The notes under the pieces were generated by a model. The model made no database searches. It had not been told where the DNA came from and worked only from the letters and a program-made list of their open reading frames with translations. Shown in pieces: positions 49,311-56,361 of a DNA stretch of 64,000 nt. The stretch is from contig JBKJIQ010000027.1 in assembly GCA_046598395.1 (NCBI GenBank), positions 51,544 through 115,543 on the forward strand, given 5' to 3'. Both the position numbers and the translations under genes were made by a program. Source of the DNA: JAENVU01 sp046598395. Its GTDB lineage: Bacteria; Actinomycetota; Acidimicrobiia; IMCC26256; JAENVU01. The number at the start of each line of letters is the position of its first letter. The stretch's first letter is position 1.

Positions 49311-50591
49311 ATGACCCAATCGCAACGGTTCCCGTACTTGGCGCTCGGCGCGGCGGTCGCGATCGGGCTCACGGGCGTGATGGGAGCGACCGCGCTCGCG
49401 AGTTCAGGACTCGCGGGAGCGGTCGCGGACGTTTCGCCGTGGCTTTCACGGCGCCCGCTCAACATCGCCCACGCAGGTGGCGACCTCGAGTCGCCGCACG
49501 AGACGATGTACGCGTACGAGGAGGCCGTGGCCGCGGGCGCCGACATGCTCGAGATGGACCTGCGGCTCAGCTCGGATCGCCAGCTCATGGTGATCCATGA
49601 CGACACCCTTGATCGCACCACGGGTGCCACGGGTCTCGTGCGAGACCGGACTGCCGCACAACTCCAGGCGCTCGACAATGCCTACTGGTTCGTCCCGAAC
49701 TGTTGGAGTTGTCACGACCGTGCCGATTCCGAATATTCGTTGCGTGGTATCCGGACCGGCCAGCGTGCCGCGCCCGTAGGCCACACTGCGGATGACTTCG
49801 CGATCCCGACCTTCCGCCAGGTCCTCGATCGATTTCCGGACCGGTTGCTCGATGTGGAGATCAAGGACGGTCCCGATGGCATGGCCGCGGCCGAGGCCCT
49901 CGCCGGAGTGTTGACCGGAACCGCACGCGGCGCCCGCATCGTCGTGGTCTCCTTTGACGACACGATCCTCGCCCATTTTCGCGAACTGGCACCCGATATC
50001 GCCACGAGCCCCGGCCTCAGCGCGACCACCGACTGGTTCCTCGGTACGCGGGGCCCACTGCCGGGGAACGCCGCGCTCCAGGTGCCGCCCGTGTACTCGG
50101 GGATCACGGTGGTATCGCAGCAATTTGTCGATGACGCGCACGCCGTGCATCTCGGCGTCTGGGTGTGGTTCAACGGTAACGACGACGACGTTGCCTCGGA
50201 ATGGAACCGGCTGCTCGACCTCGGAGTCGATGGGCTGATCACCGGGAAGCCGCGGCAGTTGCAAGCCGTCCTCGACGCGCGTGATGGAGCGTTCCGCACT
50301 CCAATGACTGTCGGTCCCGCGCTGCGAGTTCATCATCACCGCGCTTCGGTCGTCGTGACCTGTCCTGCGCTCATCGCGGATAGATGTTTTGCGCTCCTCG
50401 GTGTGTGGGCGGGTACGGACCCGGTGGGAGGTGCGCTCATCGACCTGGCGGCGGGTGAGCGCCGGCGGATTCGCATCTTGGGCGACGAGCAGCGCTGGTA
50501 CCACCTGGCCCGCCGTGGCCTGTCGTTTCAGGTCTGGCGGGCCAACGACGACACCGCGTCGTCCGCTGGCCGGCTCGTTATCGCGCGCTGA
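49311..50591 (+). CDS. Glycerophosphodiester phosphodiesterase-family protein, membrane-anchored
   Basis: A 426-residue exported or anchored enzyme: residues 8-35 form a signal/anchor (YLALGAAVAIGLTGVMGATA). The GDPD TIM barrel starts with NIAHAGGDLESPHETMYAYE, whose RG dipeptide of the family is replaced by AG, and continues with GADMLEMDLRLSSDRQLMVI then HDDTLDRTTGATG, the metal-binding part. LLDVEIKD and WFNGNDDDVASEWNRLLDLG match later motifs. About 100 residues at the C-terminus form an extra beta-rich domain. The family cleaves glycerophosphodiesters to glycerol-3-phosphate and alcohols. The missing Arg may change activity. ATG 49311 is chosen because the frame upstream overlaps the diiron gene. 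Confidence 0.85.
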   Translation: MTQSQRFPYLALGAAVAIGLTGVMGATALASSGLAGAVADVSPWLSRRPLNIAHAGGDLESPHETMYAYEEAVAAGADMLEMDLRLSSDRQLMVIHDDTLDRTTGATGLVRDRTAAQLQALDNAYWFVPNCWSCHDRADSEYSLRGIRTGQRAAPVGHTADDFAIPTFRQVLDRFPDRLLDVEIKDGPDGMAAAEALAGVLTGTARGARIVVVSFDDTILAHFRELAPDIATSPGLSATTDWFLGTRGPLPGNAALQVPPVYSGITVVSQQFVDDAHAVHLGVWVWFNGNDDDVASEWNRLLDLGVDGLITGKPRQLQAVLDARDGAFRTPMTVGPALRVHHHRASVVVTCPALIADRCFALLGVWAGTDPVGGALIDLAAGERRRIRILGDEQRWYHLARRGLSFQVWRANDDTASSAGRLVIAR

Positions 50592-50619
50592 ACGACCGTA
50601 TCGGTGGGAGACTGCCGCG

Positions 50620-52605
50620 ATGGCTGTCGTTGATCACATCACCGCGTGTCCGCTCGATTGTCCGGACACGTGCTCGCTGACCGTCACGGTCACCGACGGG
50701 CGGATCACCAAGGTGGATGCCGCACCTGGGAATCCGCTCACGGACGGTTTCATCTGCCAAAAGGTGAAGCATCACGCGCGGCGCGTGTACGCACCCGAGC
50801 GAGTGATGACTCCGCTGATCCGCGTCGGACCGAAAGGATCGGGCGAGTTCCGCCGCGCGAGTTGGGCGGAGGCGCTCGACCTCATCGTCGACCGGTTGCG
50901 CACCGCAGAGAAAACGACCGGCCCGGAATCGGTCGTGCCGTACACCTACAACTCGTCGGCGCCTGCCCTGCAACACGAGGTCGGGGAGCGGTTCTGGCGG
51001 CGCTTCGGTGCGAGTCGCGTCCACCACACCGTGTGCGCGGCCACCTACACCGTCGCCTACTACTCCCTGTTCGGGAGCATGCTCTCGGCCGATCCGCGCG
51101 ACGTGATCCACTCGCGGCTCATCGTGATCTGGGGCGCGAACCCGACGGTGTCGAACACGCACTTTCCACCGCTCGTGACCCGCGCGCAACGTGAGTTCGG
51201 GGCGAAGGTGGTCGTCGTCGATCCGCGTGCGACTGCGATGGCGAAGCGCGCCGATTTGCACCTCGCTGTCCGTCCCGGCACCGACGTCGTCCTGGCGTTT
51301 GCCATCGCCCGCGAGTTGGACCGGCTGGGACTCATCGACCGTGGGTTTGCGGCCGAGCACGCGACCGGCGTCGACGAGTTCCTGGGCGCGGCCGATGAGT
51401 TCCCCCTCGCTCGGGCGACGGATCTCTGCGGTGTCCCGGCCGATGCGATCACCGAGTTGGCCACGATGCTCGGCACGATCCGGCCGGCGTTGGTGCGCCC
51501 CGGATGGGGACTCGAGCGCAATCGCAACGGCGGATCCGCGTGCGCCGCGGTCATGAGCCTCCCGGTGCTCACCGGCCAGTTCGGTGTCCCCGGCGCTGGG
51601 GTCTTGGCGAGTCTCGGGGGGGCGTCGCCGGTCACATGGGATGCTCGTGAGCCCGACACCCCGGTGGACCGGCGCCAGGCCCGCTTCTTCAACATGAACA
51701 CCTTCGGCGCGTCGTTGTGCGACGAGGCACTCGACCCGCCGATCCGGGTGCTCTTCGTGCAGGGATCGAACCTGGCCGTGACCAACCCGGACCAGACCGC
51801 GGTACTGCGGGGACTCGCGCGCGAGGACCTCTTCACCATCGTGCACGAACAGGTGATGACCGACACCGCGAGGTATGCCGACGTCGTGCTCCCGGCGACC
51901 ACCCACTTCGAGACCCATGACCTCGCGGACTCCTACGGTTCGTTCACCGTTCAGGAACTCCCTCGCGTCATCGATCCGGTCGGGGAGAGTTGGTCGAACA
52001 ACGAGTTGGCGGCAGAGCTCGCCCGCCGGATGGGTTACGACCTCACCCGTTTCGACACGTCTCGCGATGCCGTCCTCGCGCGCTGCCTGCCCGGCGCCGA
52101 CGCCGCGGCCGAGTCCGCCGTCGAAGCGATCGGGGTCCAACCGACCCGGCCGGATGACGGCACGGTTCAGTTCCGGGACACGTTCCCGCCCGACGGGCGG
52201 GCCCGCCTCGCAAGCCTGCCGGGTCTTGGGGTACCGCGTTACACGGAACTCGACGACCCGTACCCGCTCACACTGCTCACTCCCGCTACTCCGAAGACGA
52301 TCAACTCGATCTTCGGTGAGTTCCAACCCCCAGACGCGGCCGTGCGGATGCACGCGGACGATGCAGCCGGGCGGGGACTGGTCGACGGCCAGTCGGTGCG
52401 CGTGTACAACGACCGCGCGTCGGTTCCCACTGCGGTGCGGGTCGACGCCAGCGTTCGACCAGGCGTCGTGGTGATGCCCAAGGGCTCGTGGTGCCGGGAC
52501 TTCGCTGGGGGCCTCACTGCGAACGCACTGGTACCCGACACGCTGTCTGACCTCGCCGGCGGCGCCTGTTTCAACGACACGCGAGTGGATGTGCGATCCG
52601 ACTGA
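50620..52605 (+). CDS. Molybdopterin-dependent oxidoreductase, DMSO-reductase superfamily
   Basis: A 661-residue protein with an N-terminal [4Fe-4S] motif, C-x3-C-x3-C in CPLDCPDTCSL and a fourth Cys in FICQKVKHH. The molybdopterin domain follows: FRRASWAEALDLIVDRL, VIWGANPTVSNTH, VVVDPRATAMAKRADLHLAV, RPGWGLERNRNGGSA and VLFVQGSNLAVTNPDQ. A C-terminal cofactor-binding domain has LTPATPKTINSIFGEF and VVVMPKGSWCRDF. No twin-arginine signal is present, so it is cytoplasmic. No partner electron-transfer subunit is nearby. Substrate unknown; a formate-dehydrogenase-like or hydroxylase role cannot be separated. ATG 50620 follows GGTGGGAG. Confidence 0.85.
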   Translation: MAVVDHITACPLDCPDTCSLTVTVTDGRITKVDAAPGNPLTDGFICQKVKHHARRVYAPERVMTPLIRVGPKGSGEFRRASWAEALDLIVDRLRTAEKTTGPESVVPYTYNSSAPALQHEVGERFWRRFGASRVHHTVCAATYTVAYYSLFGSMLSADPRDVIHSRLIVIWGANPTVSNTHFPPLVTRAQREFGAKVVVVDPRATAMAKRADLHLAVRPGTDVVLAFAIARELDRLGLIDRGFAAEHATGVDEFLGAADEFPLARATDLCGVPADAITELATMLGTIRPALVRPGWGLERNRNGGSACAAVMSLPVLTGQFGVPGAGVLASLGGASPVTWDAREPDTPVDRRQARFFNMNTFGASLCDEALDPPIRVLFVQGSNLAVTNPDQTAVLRGLAREDLFTIVHEQVMTDTARYADVVLPATTHFETHDLADSYGSFTVQELPRVIDPVGESWSNNELAAELARRMGYDLTRFDTSRDAVLARCLPGADAAAESAVEAIGVQPTRPDDGTVQFRDTFPPDGRARLASLPGLGVPRYTELDDPYPLTLLTPATPKTINSIFGEFQPPDAAVRMHADDAAGRGLVDGQSVRVYNDRASVPTAVRVDASVRPGVVVMPKGSWCRDFAGGLTANALVPDTLSDLAGGACFNDTRVDVRSD

Positions 52606-52648
52606 AACCAGGGCCGGGGCGGGGGCTGAGGAAGCGGGAGCTGTGCTG

Positions 52649-52654
52649 TACCCT
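52649..52654 (+). promoter_or_regulatory. Leaderless-type -10 box of rnj
   Basis: TACCCT is followed by 6 nt and the GTG at 52661. This spacing supports the GTG and argues against the longer frame from 52589. Confidence 0.5.
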
Positions 52655-52660
52655 GCGCCC

Positions 52661-54334
52661 GTGGCCGACTCAGTACGTATTGTGTTTCTTGGTGGTCTCG
52701 GTGAGATCGGGCGCAACTGCTTCTGCATCGAGGTCGATGGCAGGATCCTGATCGTCGACTGCGGGATCATGTTCCCCGAGGTCGATATGCCCGGCGTCGA
52801 TCTCGTCTTGCCCGATTTCACCTACCTGCGGGAGCGCGCGGATGACATCGAGGGCGCGGTGCTGACCCACGCCCATGAAGACCACGCGGGTGGCTTCGCG
52901 TTTCTCTTGCGTGACACTACGTTCCCGATCTACGGATCGGAGTTGTCGCTCGTGATGGCGAAAGGTCGGATCGAAGAAGCTGGCCTCCTCGACCGCACCG
53001 AGTTCATCCCCGTGGCCGACGGCGAGCGTCGAAATATCGGACCGTTCGACGTCGAGTTCGTACCGGTCACCCACTCCGTGCCGCACGCGTTCGCGGCGGC
53101 GTATCACACCCCGCAAGGGACGATCCTGCACACCGGCGACTTCAAGATCGACCTCACGCCGGTGGATGGTCGGCGGATGGATCTCGCGCGCTTGGGGGAG
53201 ATCGCCACCCGTCCGGGAGGTGTTCGCCTCCTCCTATCGGACAGTACGAATGCGGAGCGTCCCGGGTTCACGCCGTCGGAATCCACGGTGGGCGCCGCAT
53301 TGCGGACCCTGTTTCGCGATCACGAAGGCAAGCGGATCATCGTCGCGAGTTTTGCGTCGCACCTCCATCGTGTACAGCAAGTGGCCCAGGCCGCGATCGC
53401 CAATGGTCGCAAGGTCGCGTTTGTCGGACGGTCCATGGGCAAGAACGTCACGCTGGCACGGGAGCTGGGGATGATCGATCTCCGCGCCGATCGGGTGATC
53501 GACATTGGAGAAGCCGCGAAGTACCCAGCGGGCGAAGTGTGCATCATCTGTACCGGCTCCCAAGGTGAACCGATGAGTGCGCTGGCGCTCATGGCCTCGC
53601 GCGAGCACAAGTACGTGAAGGTCGGCGAGGGCGATGTCGTCGTGATTTCCGCGCACGCGATTCCCGGCAACGAGAGCAATGTGAGTCGCGTGATCGATGC
53701 GTTCTATCGGTCCGGCGCAGAAGTGATTCATGATGGCAACGCCGCGGTGCACGTTTCGGGCCACGCATCCCAAGAAGAGCTGAAGTTCGTTCTGAACTTG
53801 GTGAAACCGGAATGGTTCGTCCCGGTCCACGGCGAGTATCGCCACATGGTCCATCATGCGGATCTCGCCGAGGATTCCGGAGTCGCGCCGGAGAAGGTGT
53901 TCGTGTGTGAAGACGGCGACGCGATCACGATCACCGATTCGGGCATGGAAGTCGAACGGCAGGCGGTTCCATCGGGGTACACCTACGTCGACGGAATCGT
54001 CGGCGATATCGGCCAAGGTGTGCTGCGGGATCGTCGCCAACTTGCCGAAGAGGGCGTGGTCGTCGTGTTCGTCACGGTCGACAAGCGCTCCGGTGAGATC
54101 GTGAGCGGCCCGGAGATCGTCACCAAGGGCTGGGTCTACGCGCCCGAAGCCGAGGCATTGCTCGAGGACGCGAAAGAAGCGGTGCGCCAAGCGGTGGAGG
54201 ATGCGGTTGGAGGTGGAGGTGGAGGGACCGACTTCGAAACCGTGCGCCGCAACGCTCGTCGGACCCTTGGGAAGTTCATCCACTCACGCACCAAGCGTCG
54301 ACCCGCGGTCATTCCGGTCGTGCTCGAAGTCTGA
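52661..54334 (+). CDS. rnj: Ribonuclease J
   Basis: A dual endo/5'-3' exoribonuclease of the metallo-beta-lactamase/beta-CASP family, central to mRNA decay and rRNA maturation in actinobacteria. The 557-residue protein starts VRIVFLGGLGEIGRNCFCIE; the zinc motif is LTHAHEDHAGG, followed by PVTHSVPHAF, LHTGDFKIDLTP and LLLSDSTNAERPGFTPSE. The beta-CASP domain includes GRSMGKNVTLA and ICTGSQGEPMSAL, and NAAVHVSGHASQEELKF matches the C-terminal His motif. A C-terminal domain of about 100 residues is present. GTG start as supported by the -10 box. Confidence 0.95.
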   Translation: MADSVRIVFLGGLGEIGRNCFCIEVDGRILIVDCGIMFPEVDMPGVDLVLPDFTYLRERADDIEGAVLTHAHEDHAGGFAFLLRDTTFPIYGSELSLVMAKGRIEEAGLLDRTEFIPVADGERRNIGPFDVEFVPVTHSVPHAFAAAYHTPQGTILHTGDFKIDLTPVDGRRMDLARLGEIATRPGGVRLLLSDSTNAERPGFTPSESTVGAALRTLFRDHEGKRIIVASFASHLHRVQQVAQAAIANGRKVAFVGRSMGKNVTLARELGMIDLRADRVIDIGEAAKYPAGEVCIICTGSQGEPMSALALMASREHKYVKVGEGDVVVISAHAIPGNESNVSRVIDAFYRSGAEVIHDGNAAVHVSGHASQEELKFVLNLVKPEWFVPVHGEYRHMVHHADLAEDSGVAPEKVFVCEDGDAITITDSGMEVERQAVPSGYTYVDGIVGDIGQGVLRDRRQLAEEGVVVVFVTVDKRSGEIVSGPEIVTKGWVYAPEAEALLEDAKEAVRQAVEDAVGGGGGGTDFETVRRNARRTLGKFIHSRTKRRPAVIPVVLEV

Positions 54335-54395
54335 CCCGCGGGATGCGGCGGGCGGCGGCGATGAGCATTCGGTTTGATGGGGAGGTGAGGCACAC

Positions 54396-55169
54396 GTGAT
54401 TCGGGACTGGTCCAACTTCATCGCGGAACGGACTGCGGTCGTCACCGGCGGTGGCGGAGGTGTGGGGCGCGCGATCGCAATCCAGATGGCTCGTGCCGGT
54501 GCCCACATCTGGGTGAACGACCTCTTCGCGGAACGCGCCGAAGAAGTGTGTCGCGAAATCGAAGCGGAACACGGCCAGGCCACGCCGGTGGTCGCCGACG
54601 TCTGTGATCCCGCGCAGGTGGCGCGCATGGTAGAGACCACGGGATCGGTTGACATCGTCGTGAACAACGCAGGGATTCCCGCGGAAGGCATCACGGTCAG
54701 ACCGTTCGTCGAGACCGGGCCTGATGAATGGGACCCACTGCTCCGCCTGAACCTGGCCGCGGTCTTGCACGTCACTCGCGCGTATCTGCCGTTCATGATC
54801 GAGGCGCAGTGGGGTCGGGTATTGACCATCGTGTCGGATGCGGGTCGCAAGGGTGAGCGCAAACAGGTGGTCTACGGTGCGGCGAAGGCGGCCGCGATGG
54901 GCTTCTCTCGCGGACTCGCGGCGGAGGTGGGCCGCGATGGAGTGACGGTGAACTGCATTGCGCTCGGAACCATGAATCATGGGCAACTCGCGGCGGCGTT
55001 GGTTGACCAACCGGAACTTGAAGCGAAGTTGGCCCGCAACTATCCAGTGGGCCGGATCGGTCAGGTCGACGACTGCGCGCCGCTTGCGGTCTTGCTCTGC
55101 AGTGACGCCGCGGAGTGGATCACTGGCCAGGTGTATCCGGTTGACGGTGGTTATGCGATGGCCCTCTGA
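54396..55169 (+). CDS. Short-chain dehydrogenase/reductase
   Basis: A 257-residue SDR. The cofactor loop is AVVTGGGGGVGRAIAIQMAR (TGxxxGxG), followed by VADVCDPAQV, VNNAGIP and the active site with Ser in TIVSDAGRKG and Tyr-Lys in YGAAKAAAMG. The end GQVYPVDGGYAM is typical of FabG-like members. The Asp in VNDLFAE after the second strand favours NAD(H). The GTG is preceded by GGGGAGG. Substrate unknown. Its stop opens a degenerate tandem repeat. Confidence 0.88.
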   Translation: MIRDWSNFIAERTAVVTGGGGGVGRAIAIQMARAGAHIWVNDLFAERAEEVCREIEAEHGQATPVVADVCDPAQVARMVETTGSVDIVVNNAGIPAEGITVRPFVETGPDEWDPLLRLNLAAVLHVTRAYLPFMIEAQWGRVLTIVSDAGRKGERKQVVYGAAKAAAMGFSRGLAAEVGRDGVTVNCIALGTMNHGQLAAALVDQPELEAKLARNYPVGRIGQVDDCAPLAVLLCSDAAEWITGQVYPVDGGYAMAL

Positions 55170-55242
55170 TGGGCCGAGGGTCTGATGGGCCGTATGTTGA
55201 TGGGCCATATGTTGATGGTGCGGGCTTGATGAGCCGCAGCCG
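55167..55242 (+). repeat. Degenerate 14-16 bp tandem repeat between the SDR and GNAT genes (about 5 units)
   Basis: Units starting TGATGGGCC (or TGATGGTGC, TGATGAGCC) begin at 55167, 55183, 55198, 55213 and 55227, with the first TGA being the SDR stop codon. The array reaches to the GNAT ATG. Confidence 0.8.
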
Positions 55243-56232
55243 ATGACCGAGCTGCCCACGGGCTATGGCCTCCGACCCCCGGCCGGGCGCGACGCCGGAC
55301 CGGTTGCCGACGTGGTGCAGGCTCACGACATCGCCGACTTTGGCGAACCGGATTTCACCGAACACGACCTGCTCGACGATTGGAACCGCCCTCGCTTTGC
55401 ACTCGAGTCTGACGCTTGGGTGCTCACCGGGCCGACCGGGAAGATCATCGGGTACGCCTATGTATGGGAAGCCCAAATCGACCGCGAGATCGAGGCCGAC
55501 GCGTTCGTGCTCCCGGAGTACTCAGGGCGCGGGCTCGGGAGTCAGCTTCTGGACCTCATCGAGCAGCGTGGGGCTGAGATCGCAGGTGGGCGGTCAATGA
55601 CCTTGGGCGTCCTCGCGTCGACGGTGAACGAGGAAAAGCGCAATCTGCTCGACCGGCGCGGGTTCCGGCCGAGTCGCTCCGTGCTCCGGATGCGCATCAA
55701 CCTCGATGCCGAAACCGTGGACGCGGTCGACCCGCCGGTGGGAGTCGTGATCCGCCCGTTCGTGTCCGAGGACGAGGACGCTGTGCGAGCGGTGTGGATC
55801 GACGCGTTCGCGTCACACGGTCGGTTCTCACCCCGACGGATGGACGAGTGGTTCCAGTCGCGCCTCGCACACCCGGCCTTTGATCCATCACTCTGGCAGG
55901 TGGCGGTGATCCCGGCGATCGCGCGATCGGCGGATGGGGGGGTCGAGGTTCGCACCGGATCTCGCGATCGTGAGGTCGTGGGTGCGGTGCTCGTCTTCGA
56001 CGTGGGAGAAACCGGATACACCTCCACGGTCGCGATCCGCGCTGACGCGCGCGGGCAGAGGATTGGTCCCGCGCTTTTGCACGCGGCGTTCGGCGCTTTG
56101 CGCGATCGCGGCCAGATGCGCGTCCTGGTGTCACTGGACGCGGATGTGGAGGCATCGCTGCTCGCGTTGTACGAGGCCGCGGGGATGCGGGTCCATGAAC
56201 GCCACGATCTTTTTGCCAAGCCCCTGATCTGA
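55243..56232 (+). CDS. Protein with two GNAT acetyltransferase domains
   Basis: A 329-residue protein. The first GNAT domain (about residues 8-155) has ADAFVLPEYSGRGLGSQLLD, with the acetyl-CoA loop Q/RxxGxG/A, and NLLDRRGFRPSRSVLRM. The second (about 165-329) has TSTVAIRADARGQRIGPALL, RVLVSLDADVEASLLALYEA and AGMRVHERHDLFAKPL. This tandem layout recalls MshD, mycothiol synthase, but I see no decisive mycothiol-specific residues. Substrate unknown. The ATG follows directly on the tandem repeat without a strong ribosome-binding site. Confidence 0.82.
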   Translation: MTELPTGYGLRPPAGRDAGPVADVVQAHDIADFGEPDFTEHDLLDDWNRPRFALESDAWVLTGPTGKIIGYAYVWEAQIDREIEADAFVLPEYSGRGLGSQLLDLIEQRGAEIAGGRSMTLGVLASTVNEEKRNLLDRRGFRPSRSVLRMRINLDAETVDAVDPPVGVVIRPFVSEDEDAVRAVWIDAFASHGRFSPRRMDEWFQSRLAHPAFDPSLWQVAVIPAIARSADGGVEVRTGSRDREVVGAVLVFDVGETGYTSTVAIRADARGQRIGPALLHAAFGALRDRGQMRVLVSLDADVEASLLALYEAAGMRVHERHDLFAKPLI

Positions 56233-56250
56233 CCCGCCGCCACCCCCTGT

Positions 56251-56302
56251 CGACTTTGGCGCACTTTGTCGCCCTCTGGGCATGGGTTCTGCGCCAAAGT
56301 CG
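56251..56302. repeat. 13-bp inverted repeat with CTTTGGCG core before ftsK
   Basis: CGACTTTGGCGCA (56251-56263) and TGCGCCAAAGTCG (56290-56302) pair perfectly around a 26-nt loop. It shares the CTTTGGCG/CGCCAAAG core with the repeat at 43651-43695. It could end the GNAT transcript, but no U-tract follows. Confidence 0.7.
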
Positions 56303-56349
56303 GGGAGAGTTGGGAGAGAAGATGCCAATGTGGCTGATGTGGTCAGTGT

Positions 56350-56355
56350 TACCGT
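56350..56355 (+). promoter_or_regulatory. Leaderless-type -10 box of ftsK
   Basis: TACCGT is followed by 6 nt and the GTG at 56362, with no ribosome-binding site in the gap. Confidence 0.5.
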
Positions 56356-56361
56356 GATTTG

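Noticed and set aside
47543..49678. 711-codon minus-strand ORF across tetR, the diiron gene and GDPD
   Set aside because: It crosses three genes with recognisable products and regulatory signals on the plus strand; its sequence is a GC-driven shadow.
50578..52821. 747-codon minus-strand ORF opposite the molybdopterin oxidoreductase
   Set aside because: The plus strand carries clear cofactor motifs; the minus-strand product resembles nothing and is Arg/Gly-rich.
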